From Icerya purchasi (lineage: Eukaryota; Arthropoda; Insecta; Hemiptera; Monophlebidae), in the NCBI GenBank assembly GCA_039619475.1, contig CM077115.1:133932172-133996171 (forward strand): a DNA stretch of 64,000 bases, written 5' to 3'. Position numbers and translations under genes: made by a program. Positions 24,125 through 34,825 of the stretch are shown piece after piece; position 1 is the stretch's first letter, and each line of letters begins with the position of its first letter. The notes beneath the pieces were generated by a model that worked only from the letters and a program-made list of their open reading frames with translations, made no database searches and was not told the origin of the DNA.

Positions 24125-24560
24125 TTTTCTCAGATGTTCTGTTCAGCTCTTATGTGCTCGAATTTGGAACAATGTAGAAAAGTATGATCCGGTGAATCTG
24201 TTTCGATATTGCATTCTCTGCATTTATCATCATTTATTATGCCAATTTTTTTTAGATACTCAGCGAAATTACCATGTCCCGACAAAAATTGGGTTAGAAA
24301 GAAACTTGGGTTGAGTAATTTGTTCTTCAATCTATCCTCGATTCTGGTTAATAATCCATACGTTCGTCTCCCTGTTAATTCTTGCTCATAAGTGTTTTGC
24401 CATTCCTTCAGGTATTTCGACTTTACTTCTTTTTTTTTCTTCTGTATTACCATTGTCCTACCACCATAGTTGTTTTTGGTTATCTTTATCTCGTTAATCA
24501 TTTCCAACTGTAAATCCACTGGCATATTCCTGATATGACATGCGAAGATGTATAGGAAAC
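24125..24560 (-). pseudogene. R1-like non-LTR retrotransposon C-terminus
   Basis: The minus strand has an uninterrupted frame of about 131 residues: PVDLQLEMINEI, then KEWQNTYEQELTGRRTYGLL, FLTQFLSGHGNFAEYLKKIG, and a CCHC motif C-x2-C...H-x4-C (CRECNIETDSPDHTFLHC). The order tGhG.F..YL...g, C..C, tpeHtffhC is characteristic of the R1-type C-terminal domain. Further upstream the frame is lost. It is a 5'-truncated copy, fairly well preserved, lying in the MMP intron antisense to the gene. Confidence 0.85.
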
Positions 24561-24948
24561 CGTTCTATATGCAGATGTTATATTTAAGATGATTTTCCTT
24601 TGTTCCATTTTAATTTTCTTTTTGTTAATGCTTACTTTAATAATTTGACGCGAGTTTTAAAGAGATAGATAGTCGCAGCATGCGTTCAATTTAGTTAGTA
24701 GACAGACTATTGTACCGGACCTCTGGCGTCATCGATATATTAAAAAGCATGATCATCGTCGTTTCTGGAGATTGATAGTTGAAGCGTTTTGAATAATTTT
24801 TAAATCTGTCATAGGGCGCGTCCTACACTCTGTAATTCCTCTACCAAAGAACATCCCCCGAAAAGGAATTTACTGAATTCAAGTTTTTAAAAAATATCTC
24901 TCAAGAGTTAATATAAAACTTTAATAATCGTATCAGGAGTTTGTCTGC
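24561..24948. other. Intron-like stretch, no gene seen
   Basis: It may include the eroded upstream part of the R1-like copy on the minus strand, but no further motif is convincing. Confidence 0.35.
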
Positions 24949-25042
24949 AATTTTTATAAACAGTAATTGGTAATTTTTATAAACAGTAATTAGTAATTTT
25001 TATAAATAGTAATTATTAATTTTCATAACCAGTAATTAAAAT
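24949..25042. repeat. 23-bp tandem repeat, four copies
   Basis: Units begin AATTTTTATAAACAGTAATT at 24949, 24972 and 24995, with a more diverged fourth at 25018 (AATTTTCATAACCAGTAATT). The period is 23 bases, with one or two changes per unit. Confidence 0.9.
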
Positions 25043-26122
25043 CGACCGGTTCATTGAATGTTGAAAATACTAAAATAGTGGTAATATTGCTTTTGCCAAC
25101 ACTAGTACATATCTAGCGAACACGTTGCAGAACTATTTTGCGACACAATTTCAGTTCTCCTCGGAAGAAAATCGCAAATCCTTAATGCGCTATCTGGCGG
25201 AAAAAATCAGTAGTATAACTTGCAATTTTCACGTCCTATGCAACGACTAAAAAAAAAAACAATTAGTACGAAATAATAATTGATTAACGATGCGTCCGCA
25301 AATTGTAAGCATTCCAAAGTAAAAAAAAAGAAAAAAAAAGAATTATTCAACCTGGTAGAGCAAAGGTCGTCACATTTTTGTCAAACAGACTTACCGCTAT
25401 TTAATTCAGTAATAATGGTACGTATTAAATTCTGCGATAATTCATGAACTTTTTGCGAATGGATCGTAATATTTTGATATTTAATTACAGTTAAATTTTA
25501 AACGTCGATGAATGATAAAATCCGGGTAAGAGTTGTAAACGATGCGGAAAAAATCTCTTTAGTCCGTTCTATTAGCTGCGATACCGATCAGTCAGCTGGA
25601 AAGTACTGTTGCGTATTCGATTAAAATCGAAACTGACATAATTTTTCAGTGTTCAGTCTGGCGTGATTCATCGTGTCGGTAATAAATAACGGATGTGGTT
25701 TGAATGGTTCGTAATTAGTAATTGAAGCGACTTCATGCACATAACGCGACACTTCATGTGTTAACCGCTCTCCTCTACATTCTCGCTTGCTTTTCAAGTT
25801 GTCGCCATTGCAGTATCAAGTAAGCGCTGCTTGAGAAGTTCGATATTTACCTTTTCGGTTTTTTTGTAAGAGTGCAACGGGGAGGATAATTTCGATATAC
25901 TTTTGAAATTTTACGAAATTTATACTACTAATAGCGTTCGTTTAGTTCGCTTTTTTAGAATACGTTTGTGTTAAAAATGGAGTTATCGCGTATAGAGTCT
26001 GCAGCTTCCAGCGAAAGATACAAGCGTAAAATTAACGTATAAATTAGTTGAAACATGTACTTTTTTCCCAAATAAAACTTTATACATTTACAAAAAATCA
26101 AAACATTCAACATGTAAAGTCA
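25043..26122. other. AT-rich stretch, no gene seen
   Basis: Poly(A)-rich spots occur near 25250 and 25321. No protein family or repeat partner was recognised. Confidence 0.45.
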
Positions 26123-26330
26123 GGGCCGAATTTAGGGTCTGTAGGTCCCTAGGCTGAACCTGTGGTGCAGGCCCTATTGGTGGATATGAAATACCCCTTA
26201 GTAAAATTGGGAGTCCCCCGGAAATATTTTAAATATTTACCTGCAAAAATCGTATTTCAGAGCAATTTTCTAACTAAAAACCTAAAAAAAATCATTTAAA
26301 GTTGATTGTAGAAAATTTTACTACACAGTA
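26123..26330 (+). mobile_element. hAT-like DNA transposon end (fragment)
   Basis: The block begins CAGGGCCGAATTTAGGGTCT, then GTCCCTAGGC and GTGCAGGCCCTA. From memory of hAT families, CAGGGCCGGATTTAGG with a following GGCCCCTAGGC is a common 5' terminus. The opposite end was not found, so this is a truncated or decayed copy. It encodes no transposase. Confidence 0.5.
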
Positions 26331-26454
26331 TTTAGAATTTAATGAATTGATGAGATAAAAATGAAAAGAATTGAAAATCAGACCAGTGAATCTGTGATGA
26401 GCACAGTACTGTCTATTGTGGAGTATAACTATTGTCCATCCACTTTATATCTAA

Positions 26455-26815
26455 TTAAGCGGATTCATCCTTGATTTTTCACTTTCCTTCTCGTCACTTC
26501 CTTCTGCAATCTTCGTCTACGCTTTGGATGAAGTTTGCTTTTGTCATCTTTTTTCTACATCTTATCCTCTCCACCTTTCTACTTTTTATCTTACTCGTGG
26601 CATACTGATCGAATGCTCTTCCCCATCACTGTTGAACGTTTTTTTTTCTATTCGTCACTTTTACTAATAGACCTGCTCACTTTACAATGCAAACAACTCC
26701 AACCTCTCTTTTCTTTCTTCTTTTATTATACCGGCTTTTGTAGGCTTTTCTATCTGCGGTCGTCGCGTAAATATCTAATTCCACTTTCCTTCTCTTCTTT
26801 AGGTTCTTGAGCAAA
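26455..26815 (+). mobile_element. Decayed non-LTR retrotransposon C-terminus/3' end
   Basis: It shares ACCGGCTTTTGTAGGCTT and the following CTAATTCCACTTTCCTTCTC with 4665-4735, and its coding traces (ERFFFYSSLLL, TDRMLFPI) correspond to the tail of the same RNase H/Cys-bearing family. It ends near GGTTCTTGAGC without a poly(A). It is non-functional. Confidence 0.5.
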
Positions 26816-27610
26816 ATATTATTGTCAACGAACTCGAAAGAAAATGTAAGACGCACGATATTTAGATTAAAGAACTGAGAATATGAAGAAGAAGCTTCGG
26901 GGTGGAAGAAAAAAGAACATTCAAAGAAAAGATATATTCTTTTTATAAGTTAATTGGCGACGCTAATTTTAATGGAAATTTTGTTTTGTAAATTTTAATG
27001 TCTAAGCTGTTTTCACGCCGAACCAGAGTCTAGATGCGTTAAGTCAAGTCGCCTACAGTCCGATAAAATCACACACCGGTCGAAGCATAATTAACGAGAC
27101 ATTGAACTAAGCAGTTCGTATTTTTTCTGTTATTGGACTTGCGTATTCTATTTCGCATAAAAGAATATATTATAGAGTTTGTTTTATGTGAATATTCGGA
27201 TATTTAAAATTCAATTTGAAAATAAGCCTATCTAATTTTTGTTTCTCCAACGACTTATTCTCATAGGAAATAGTGAAAAAAGTAGATTGTAGATCTCGTG
27301 TATCGTTTAACTGTTTAATTTTATACTTATCAAAAGACCCGATCGAAAAACCTTTTAACTATTGTCCGAATGAGATTACATATATTGCGGAACCATTAAC
27401 GAGAATACTTTACTCGATGAGCATAGTAAAAAAAAACATACATCAACTGGAAAAACGTCTAGCAATACTTGTCGGAAAATCACCGAAAATCATTTTTGGA
27501 TAGAAATTATATGTGTATGTATATAAAAAACGAACTATCGCAGAAGAATGTATCATTAATTTGGTGTTCCATAATGAACAGAAATATACTTTTTATATGT
27601 AAAACAGTTT
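26816..27610. other. AT-rich stretch, one unexplained short open frame
   Basis: A 76-codon plus-strand frame (27273-27503) contains NYCPNEITYIAEPLTRILYS. I do not recognise it, it has no splice context that I can defend, and it may be chance. Confidence 0.35.
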
Positions 27611-27937
27611 ATTAAGTAAAAACATAGGCATTATAAACATATTAAATTTATTATTGCAATTAAAATTGCCGATTAGTTTCGGACAGCTCGATAATGTGAA
27701 TAATTGAAAATTAAATTTAAGGTAAACAATGCGAATTAAAAGTTATGTTTATTATTTATTATTTTAATTTATAGTTATATCGATATTTGTAACAACTGAA
27801 ATCGAGACTTTTAATATTGTTTACCTTAAATTTAATTTTCAGTTATTCACATTATCGAGCTGTTCGAAACTAATCGGCAATTTTAATCGCAATAGTAAAT
27901 TTTATATGTTTATAGTGTATATATGTTTTTACTTAAT
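27611..27937. mobile_element. Foldback element, about 327 bp
   Basis: The arms are 27611-27743 and 27807-27937. They match over nearly all their length: ATTAAGTAAAAACAT at the outer end, ATTGCCGATTAGTTTC, CAGCTCGATAATGTGAATAA, and AATTAAATTTAAGGTAAACA at the inner end. The loop is about 63 bases. There is no coding capacity. Arm divergence is small, so it is not very old. No target-site duplication could be established in the AT-rich flanks. Confidence 0.85.
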
Positions 27938-30069
27938 AGAATGTACCATCATTTTCAGTCGGTAACTTACTTTTATATTTGATTAAAAACACCTTTTCAT
28001 TACAATATTTTCTCAACATGTCATATCGTGTTTTTTAATTAAATAATCAAAATTTAAAAGCGGGAAAATAACAACATTAAATGCAATCGCAAAGGCGGAC
28101 AGATGCAATTGGCATTCAATATGCTAGTCTCCGCTCGAGATGGGATAGAACTTCTGCCATTTCTAGTGTGAAAGTTAAATGCATTTGAAACCAATATCAA
28201 ACGAGTGTCGGTTGGGAGCCAGCAGTGCCGTCTTATAACGTTTTCTTATTTCAATTTTTACGTTAGAAAGTTAACATCATTTTATTATTCCGCTAGGGTA
28301 TCGTGAAAAGCATTTGTGTAATAAGCCAGGTTTTGTGGTGCACAAAGTTTATACGTATCAAGGAATGTAGAGAGCAATTCAAGGACAATTATGAGTATTT
28401 AATCCCCTTCATCATGCACCTCGGTAAATATGTCCGACTGAATAATACGTTTTTTTGAAACCATTTTTCTCCGTGCTGCGCTTGGTTTTCCTGCCAACAG
28501 CAACACGTGTTCAAAAAAATCAGCAAGGCAGTAAAGGAAATTGTCAGGCCTTAACAGCTGTACTCCCTGCTATAACGACGGATGATTCGGATCGTGCTAT
28601 AACAGGCTTTCTTCAGGTTTCCAATAGTTTTGAGTATAACTAGAATTGCAAACTATCAATAAGGAAAACATTAAAAAACTGCCTTTCGTACGAAAGAACA
28701 CGTAGTAGAACTTCCATCAATATTATTCATATTACGTAGACAATAGACCGATCGGATGGGAGTTTAGTCGTAACGATTGACAGTAGAATGCTTATCTGGC
28801 ATATTTATATAACGTGCGCGTATATGGAATTATATGAACATGTAGAGTGTTTAGGTATTTAGTATAGTTAAGGTGTCCGGGGCTACCAAACCGTGGTATA
28901 TCGCGAGAGCCGTGTCGATGCGGATCCAAATCGCTCCCAGGCGTCAATCCGAAAAATAGAATTGGCGCACTGCAGAAATCTGGAAAAGGTAAGGACGAAT
29001 TGCACGAGAAAGTAACTGGCCCCCAAAATGTTCCCTTCAAATCCCTTATATAGGTTTATTAAATTATAAAAAACTTAATTGCCTGAAGGGGTTATCGGAC
29101 ACTCACTTGGTTTATATATCAATGCATGTACAAAAATGACATTTACTGCAACACTGTACATTTAATATTTTATACAGGGGGGATTTGATTAAAAACGGTA
29201 TACTAAAAATAATGCAGTCGCTATTTTAAGGAATGGTGCAACGGAGAGCCGTGCTAGAGTAGGCTTTAATTTTCAAACCACCTAACTACAAATTCTTGAT
29301 CTAAACGTTGCTTTGTGAGTTACACGAGTATCCGCCGTAAATTTTTTTTGCACGATTTTTGATACAGCGATGGTGTACCAAAATGCGGATTACACTGCAG
29401 ATTACCTTTTGCAAAATGACGATTGTCGTACATACGGGGAATGTGAATTCTTGCATTTTTCAGTTTTTTTTTTTTTTTTAGTATACATTACATTGGATTA
29501 TAAGTAAAGGAAAAAAATGTATATATATATATATATTAAATAAAAGTATAATGTGATGAGCGAGTGTGTGTCAATATGTGCGAACCAGTTGCTGGCTCAG
29601 ATGGTCTGATGTCGCTCTCTTAATGGTTGCGCGCGGTGATCAGTCAGCGAATACAAGAGATGGGTAGATTTTGAAAGAAAGATAAAAATTCTATAAAAGA
29701 AGGAAAAGAAAACGTTTCAAAAAATTCTGTCGTGAGAAGAATATCGATTGTTTCACTCGCAAAGACAAAAAAGAAAAAATATTTTTTCTTTGATTTTCTT
29801 AATATCTGATATTTTGTTTTGTTCAAACTGTAATTATTTAAATGGCAATCTTTTATTTAATGCAGTAATTCCCTTTTCTTTTTTTTTTTTATACAGTTCA
29901 TTTGGCCAGCAAGCTACACTATGTTTAGATGTGAAAAATTTGAGATAGAAAAATAAGGAAGAGAAAGCAAAGAAAGAAAATTCTTCACCATTATCAGATT
30001 GCCGATATATTCTTTGGCCCCTCCTTAACGAAAGTCGGTAATAAAACGCTAAAACTTTGACAAACTTTA
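27938..30069. other. Non-coding stretch, no gene seen
   Basis: A GC-richer patch near 28870-29040 (GTGTCCGGGGCTACCAAACC, GCGAGAGCCGTGTCGATGCG) may be an unrecognised repeat or SINE body; I could not assign it. A (TA)n tract lies near 29519-29536. Confidence 0.4.
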
Positions 30070-30720
30070 GGGACTAACGTGAAGTTGACGAACTTCCTGT
30101 GTGCGAGACGGAGAACATTTGCAGATGCATATTGATAGTTCGATTAAGGTTGCCACAGTTGGGAAATGAAAATTCCAACGTCGCTAAATTTGTCACCTTT
30201 TTTGACCGGTAATAAGGTTCGCGTCGGTGTAAAGGCCTGGTGAAGATGAGACCGGAAAAGATCAATTTTGAGGGTGCGTTTATTAATCCGTCCTAGTTGG
30301 CCGAATGACGATGTGATAATAACGGTGTTAGGTTTTATGGTCTGTGTAAAATTAATGAAAGGTATAACACGCGGTAAAATAAGCACTTTTGAGGCTATTA
30401 ATAATGCATTCGCTGGTTCTAACCTTTGGCGTATGCGCCTCTCGTATAATTTCGTCCAACGATGTCATCCCCGAATCTAATTTAATCAACGACCTGTTAT
30501 TTAGAGGCCATCTTCTCGCTGCTGAACCGATGTTTGAATAAGAAGGCGCCCGGCGATAATAAACCTTTCCATAATTAATGGCAGCGTTGGTGTACAGGAA
30601 GCACAAGCTACTCGGCCGATAATAAAAATATTTTCGGGGCGCCAACTCCCCGAGTAATTTTCTCCTGAAAGAATCGCTTTAACCGCAACCCCCCCCCCAC
30701 CGAGGGCTAATATCATCAAC
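30070..30720. other. GC-richer block of single-copy appearance, possible conserved non-coding element
   Basis: Composition departs from the AT-rich surroundings. No transposon motif is visible, and the overlapping open frames on both strands are unconvincing. Words such as CATAATTAATGGCAGC and GGGGCGCCAACTCCCCG (a hairpin) occur. Such islands inside long introns are often regulatory, but this is an inference only. Confidence 0.3.
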
Positions 30721-32002
30721 ATGAACCGAGTTTCTTCTTTTTGATCAGCGGCTAAACTTACGCATTACTATTGAAACTTTAATCTTTGTCCTTTTTTTAA
30801 TTGTCGCTTAAAACGGCAAAACTGATCAATATAGTACTAATTGAATTTTCTTCGTTTTAAACGTTAATAAGTTTACTACTTTAGACGGCCATAAATTATA
30901 GTTACAGAGAAGCTGTCGTACGATATCGGGAAGTAGCAACTTCTTTTTTTCCCCTCTTCCTCTTCTTCTCCTTCCAGCCCTACATCATTGGGTACATAAA
31001 AAAGAAACAATAATTTTATATCGGATTGGAAATTGGAGATATTTTTTATTTATTTATTTTACCGCCGATATATATATATATATTTTTTTTTTTTTTAATG
31101 TTTTTACTAATACATGGCATATTACGTCAATTTATTTATTTCTTTCGTATGTAAAGGTTTAAAAACGAAGAAAAAAGGCGATTTAATCATAAAGTATTAT
31201 AAAAGTTTATTAAATATTAAAAATAAAATAGATTAAATTATATTTCGTAGTATCCAGTTCTTATTAAGATTTCGGTATCGTTTGGTGAGATACTATTTAA
31301 TGCTTTTACGTGTTGACGAAAGAATGTTGCATTAATATAAATGAAGGTATTAATGAAAAATGCTATTCGCTTTCTGCCAGGGTGGTCCCTTACTCTGTCG
31401 TTCATCTCTTTCCATCCTCACTGCTCCGTTTAAGAACCGTATTCGAATTTATTAAAGTGCGGCAGTATAGAAAAGGATTAGAGTAACATTTTACATTTAA
31501 TTCTTAAAAAGTTTCGGTAACATTTCGAATTTACCGATTTTAAAATTTACCCTAGTTATATTTTGAACCGCAAGAAACCAGTCTGTTTTTGAAACTGTTC
31601 CTCTTATGTACCTGTGTGTTCATAACGATATGTTCTATTTCCATGTTTTTGACAATTAAACGAATTGTTTTTTACCGATTTGAAAAAGAAGGAAGTTACA
31701 TGTTTGTTGTTTTTTTTTATTATTTTTTAAAAAGTGTATACATGCGCATAATTCGTGCCCATGTGGACAAATTTTGATGATTCCTTGCTCATTGGAAACC
31801 AGTTAGTGATGGTTGCTTAAGAGCACGCCGTTGATGCATGAGAATTCTTGCTGCGTATAACTTTGGACTACGCGATACACAAATGATATACTCTTCTTGA
31901 TTGGAAATTCTATCAATCAGTGATGGTCCTACATACGTATATTGAAAAGTGTCGGTGATTATTTCCTAAGTAAGCGTCAGAATAAATGTTATAAAAAAAT
32001 GG
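30721..32002. other. AT-rich stretch, no gene seen
   Basis: Pyrimidine-rich near 30945-30980 and (TA)n-rich near 31069-31085. No coding signature. Confidence 0.5.
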
Positions 32003-32164
32003 GGGGTCCTCTTTTTTTTTTTTTTTTTTTTTTTGTGGGCGCGCCAGCGGCACTGACCCAACAACAAGAAAACCAAGCTAAGAAATTAAATAACTAGGCG
32101 GTCCGAAATGGACGCAACAAAGGACAGCAGTCCGGCCCCCCGCAGAAGATGAAGGGGTCCTCTT
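32003..32164 (-). mobile_element. Short retroposed insert with target-site duplication
   Basis: GGGGTCCTCTT occurs at 32003-32013 and again at 32154-32164, flanking about 140 bases that start on the plus strand with a T23 run (32012-32034) followed by GTGGGCGCGCCAGCGGCACT. On the minus strand this is a poly(A)-tailed sequence inserted with an 11-base duplication, the hallmark of LINE-mediated retroposition. The GC-rich body (CAGTCCGGCCCCCCGCAG) resembles a LINE 3' end or SINE rather than host DNA. No internal coding frame is evident. Confidence 0.85.
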
Positions 32165-32653
32165 AAGAGAAGTACTTTCTTTGCTTAATGTAACTGGACA
32201 AAATTTCTTTAAACTATTTTCATTAGATTACGGGAAAAATGTAAACCTCCGAAAAATTTTAAAATTAAAGAGAGACGATGAACGCGAACAATTTAAAACT
32301 AATGTTACTTACCATATGGAAATGGAAATTTGAATAAAGGTGATGGATTTTGAAATTTCCGAGTAGTTGAGAAGGCTGTTTTTTTTCTTTCGACCATTTT
32401 GACATTTTGAAATATATTCTCTTTAGCGCCGGCTTTTCCTTTACGTAATGATTAGGTGTATAGAGGTAACAACTATGTTCAGTATAACCAAACGGTGTAA
32501 ACCCAGAGTGGAAGAGCAAGTGTGTTCCTTCCTGACAGAGCTGTTGTATTTAGCAAGAACATATTAATCCGTGTGTTTAAAAATTTCAAAATTTTTAAAA
32601 AAATAATCTTGAAATACCGATATATTTTCCCCGCTAAACCTGAAATAATTACC
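32165..32653. other. AT-rich stretch, no gene seen
   Basis: Overlapping short frames on both strands show no family resemblance. Confidence 0.45.
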
Positions 32654-33005
32654 TTTTTTTTTTTAAATGGGTTCGTCAACATGGACATTGGCCCAAGAAC
32701 AGTGAAACAGAGAGGAAAGAGAGACTCTGATCCTTACACGATCAGAGATAGCCGACAGAAAGGAATCAAGAGCTAGAATAACCGAAGGAGAAGGAAGGGA
32801 GAGAATGAATGAAGCACAGTATGGAGCGGGAGTTTGTAAGAGGAAGGAATAAAAAGAAGCTTGTTCAGTTGATAATTACGAACAACCGAAAACATTATAT
32901 GATCGGGATCAGAAATACATTGATTGTGCTGAGAGGATACAATGGACAATAAGGAGAAGGCAGGAGAGAATAACGGAACAATGAGGAAGGGAGCAAACTA
33001 TGCCA
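32654..33005 (-). mobile_element. 5'-truncated non-LTR retrotransposon 3' end
   Basis: On the minus strand a poly(A) (plus-strand T11 at 32654-32664) is preceded by the 3' untranslated signature shared with 3795-4090 and 48693-49090: GGGTTCGTCA, GCCCAAGAACAGTGAAAC. Upstream on the minus strand come PYCASFILSLP-like coding traces (around 32800-32830). This is one of at least four copies of this 3' end in the window. Confidence 0.65.
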
Positions 33006-33161
33006 GAAACGCATTACTTCGAAGTTTATGTTCAAGAATTCGACGTTTTTATTAAATTTTTGTTAAAACTAAAATCTGGACACTCTTTTTTCGTTTATAT
33101 CTAAGTTATACACTTTTTTTGTAACATTTCTAATCAATTTTTCGAAAAGTAATTTTTTTCA
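33006..33161. other. AT-rich spacer
   Basis: Nothing recognised. Confidence 0.4.
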
Positions 33162-33706
33162 ATGAAATGCTCCTTCTCTTGCGTAAATTGTTCACGGTCC
33201 ACCTTTATTTCAGATATATTTCTTATCAAAATATCCCCAGCGACTGTCTAGATTGGTCGCTTTCTGCAAAAAAGTGGCGACAAAGCTTTATTCTTATTAG
33301 AGGCTCCGTTTGATGAACAACGGTATTACATTAATCCAAAATGAGCTAACGCCGTGCTGTACCCTATTTTACAATAAAATGAATACAGAATATTATTCGA
33401 GTAAAAGTAAGCTGCGGGAAAGGTCCGATTCATAATGCAGGTTCTCTAATAATTGCGGGAGAAATTGTAGATGTTGAAGAGGGTAGCAGCAATGGCGTCC
33501 GAAATAGAGTGAAGTATATTGGACTTGTTAAAATTACATCTGTAACATAGGATGGTGTTTTAATGACGTATGAACTAAATCAAGTAGCAAAAAACAATCA
33601 ATGATTCAAGTATAAGTGAAAATGTATCGAGTTTGAAAGAAGCTGTTGACCGATTGAATTCTCTACATTCTAATCTAAACGCAATATCGTCCAAATACCG
33701 ATAAAT
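33162..33706 (+). pseudogene. Protein-like remnant of unknown family
   Basis: Several consecutive plus-strand segments read like one decayed protein. The first runs from an ATG at 33162 (MKCSFSCVNCSRSTFISDIF) through a stop to GRFLQKSGDKALFLLEAPFD and YYINPK. In another frame, from about 33400, come GKGPIHNAGSLIIAGEIVDV and NGVRNRVKYIGLVKITSV, then DGVLMTYELNQVAKN. A final segment reads SENVSSLKEAVDRLNSLHSN and ends at a TAA near 33706. Composition is protein-like, not AT-driven. The last segment looks like a short amphipathic helix. I do not recognise the family; it might be a transposon gene, an old viral insertion or a host pseudogene. Confidence 0.4.
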
Positions 33707-34825
33707 AATGAAAATGTGACACCCTTTCATTTTTATTAGGTGTATTACGAACATTCATACGTGTATATATATAAAAGGTTCGAACTTTTTGTGTTAATTA
33801 ATTTTTGGAGGATTACATCTAAAAAGGCCCCATACAACACATTTTGAAGAACCGTTCTTCTAAGATAACGGAGATAGAAACGAATTCTGATCAAAAATAA
33901 AATGAACTCCGTTATATACAAGCATAATTATGCATAATTATGCTTGTATATTACTCTGATTTCTTTGACAATATTTTCTATGCTTCTTAATGTTGTTTAA
34001 GAATGATCATCTTCGAAATATATTCTCTATTTTTTGTCAAATAATTACTTTTTACTTTTTATTTCAAAATGTTTTCGCGGTCGGTATGTTTTTGTTTTTT
34101 TAATTATTTATTAATTGTCTTTTTGTGTAATTAATTTTGATTTTAAACTAAAATTACAATATTGTTAATTGCTTTTTTTTTTCTATCGAAAAAAACAATT
34201 TTGGGCATCGTTATATTTAAAGTACAACCGAAGAGAATGGGTTTTTTTTTTTAAATACGAATAAATTACTATATTTCATTTTTTTCCATCAGTAACATTA
34301 TTATGTTAATTTTAAAATCTCGTAGAAAGCCTCGTTTTTGTCAACTGATTTTTATTCATTTACAAATTTTTAAAATTTTTCAAAGCGAATTTAATGTCAT
34401 ACTGTAGCTCTTATTGAGAAAAATCGTTCAGAGGTTTTTTTATATATAATGTGATAAAAACTATAAAAAAATGAATATTGTACATATGTGACGGTCGCTG
34501 AGAAAAGGTACATAGTGTGTCAAAAATCGAGGTTTTGACTTAACAACGGTTTCGGACACCTGAAAAAGCACATGCTTTTTAATGTGAAATAGGTCAAATT
34601 GGTGAAAACAAATTTTTTCCCGTTGTAAATCGTAATTGTATGTTTAAAATTACCACCTTAAAGTATATTGTACGGCGAAATTTTAAACGCGTTTTTCTCG
34701 AAAACTTATTTTCTGGCACTATATGTGCCTTTTTTCAGCGACATATGTAACTGTATAAGGTCAGAAAGTAAATCTAAAGAAAATAATTAAATTCTGAAAC
34801 TACAGAGTAAGGGTGAATCTTTTCT
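33707..34825. other. AT-rich stretch with a perfect palindrome
   Basis: Apart from the palindrome listed separately, there is no gene or recognised repeat. Confidence 0.45.
33914..33951. repeat. Perfect 38-bp palindrome
   Basis: ATATACAAGCATAATTATG is followed with no spacer by its exact reverse complement. It is also internally repetitive (GCATAATTATGC). It could extrude as a cruciform, or be the remnant of a tiny foldback element. Confidence 0.95.

Noticed and set aside
27273..27503. 76-codon plus-strand frame (NYCPNEITYIAEPL...)
   Set aside because: Considered as a possible downstream MMP exon, but it lacks the zinc-binding motif, and its borders do not give the required one-base phase.
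30268..30722. Several overlapping frames in a GC-richer block
   Set aside because: Frames exist on both strands with no preferred one; more likely non-coding sequence of moderate GC than a gene.
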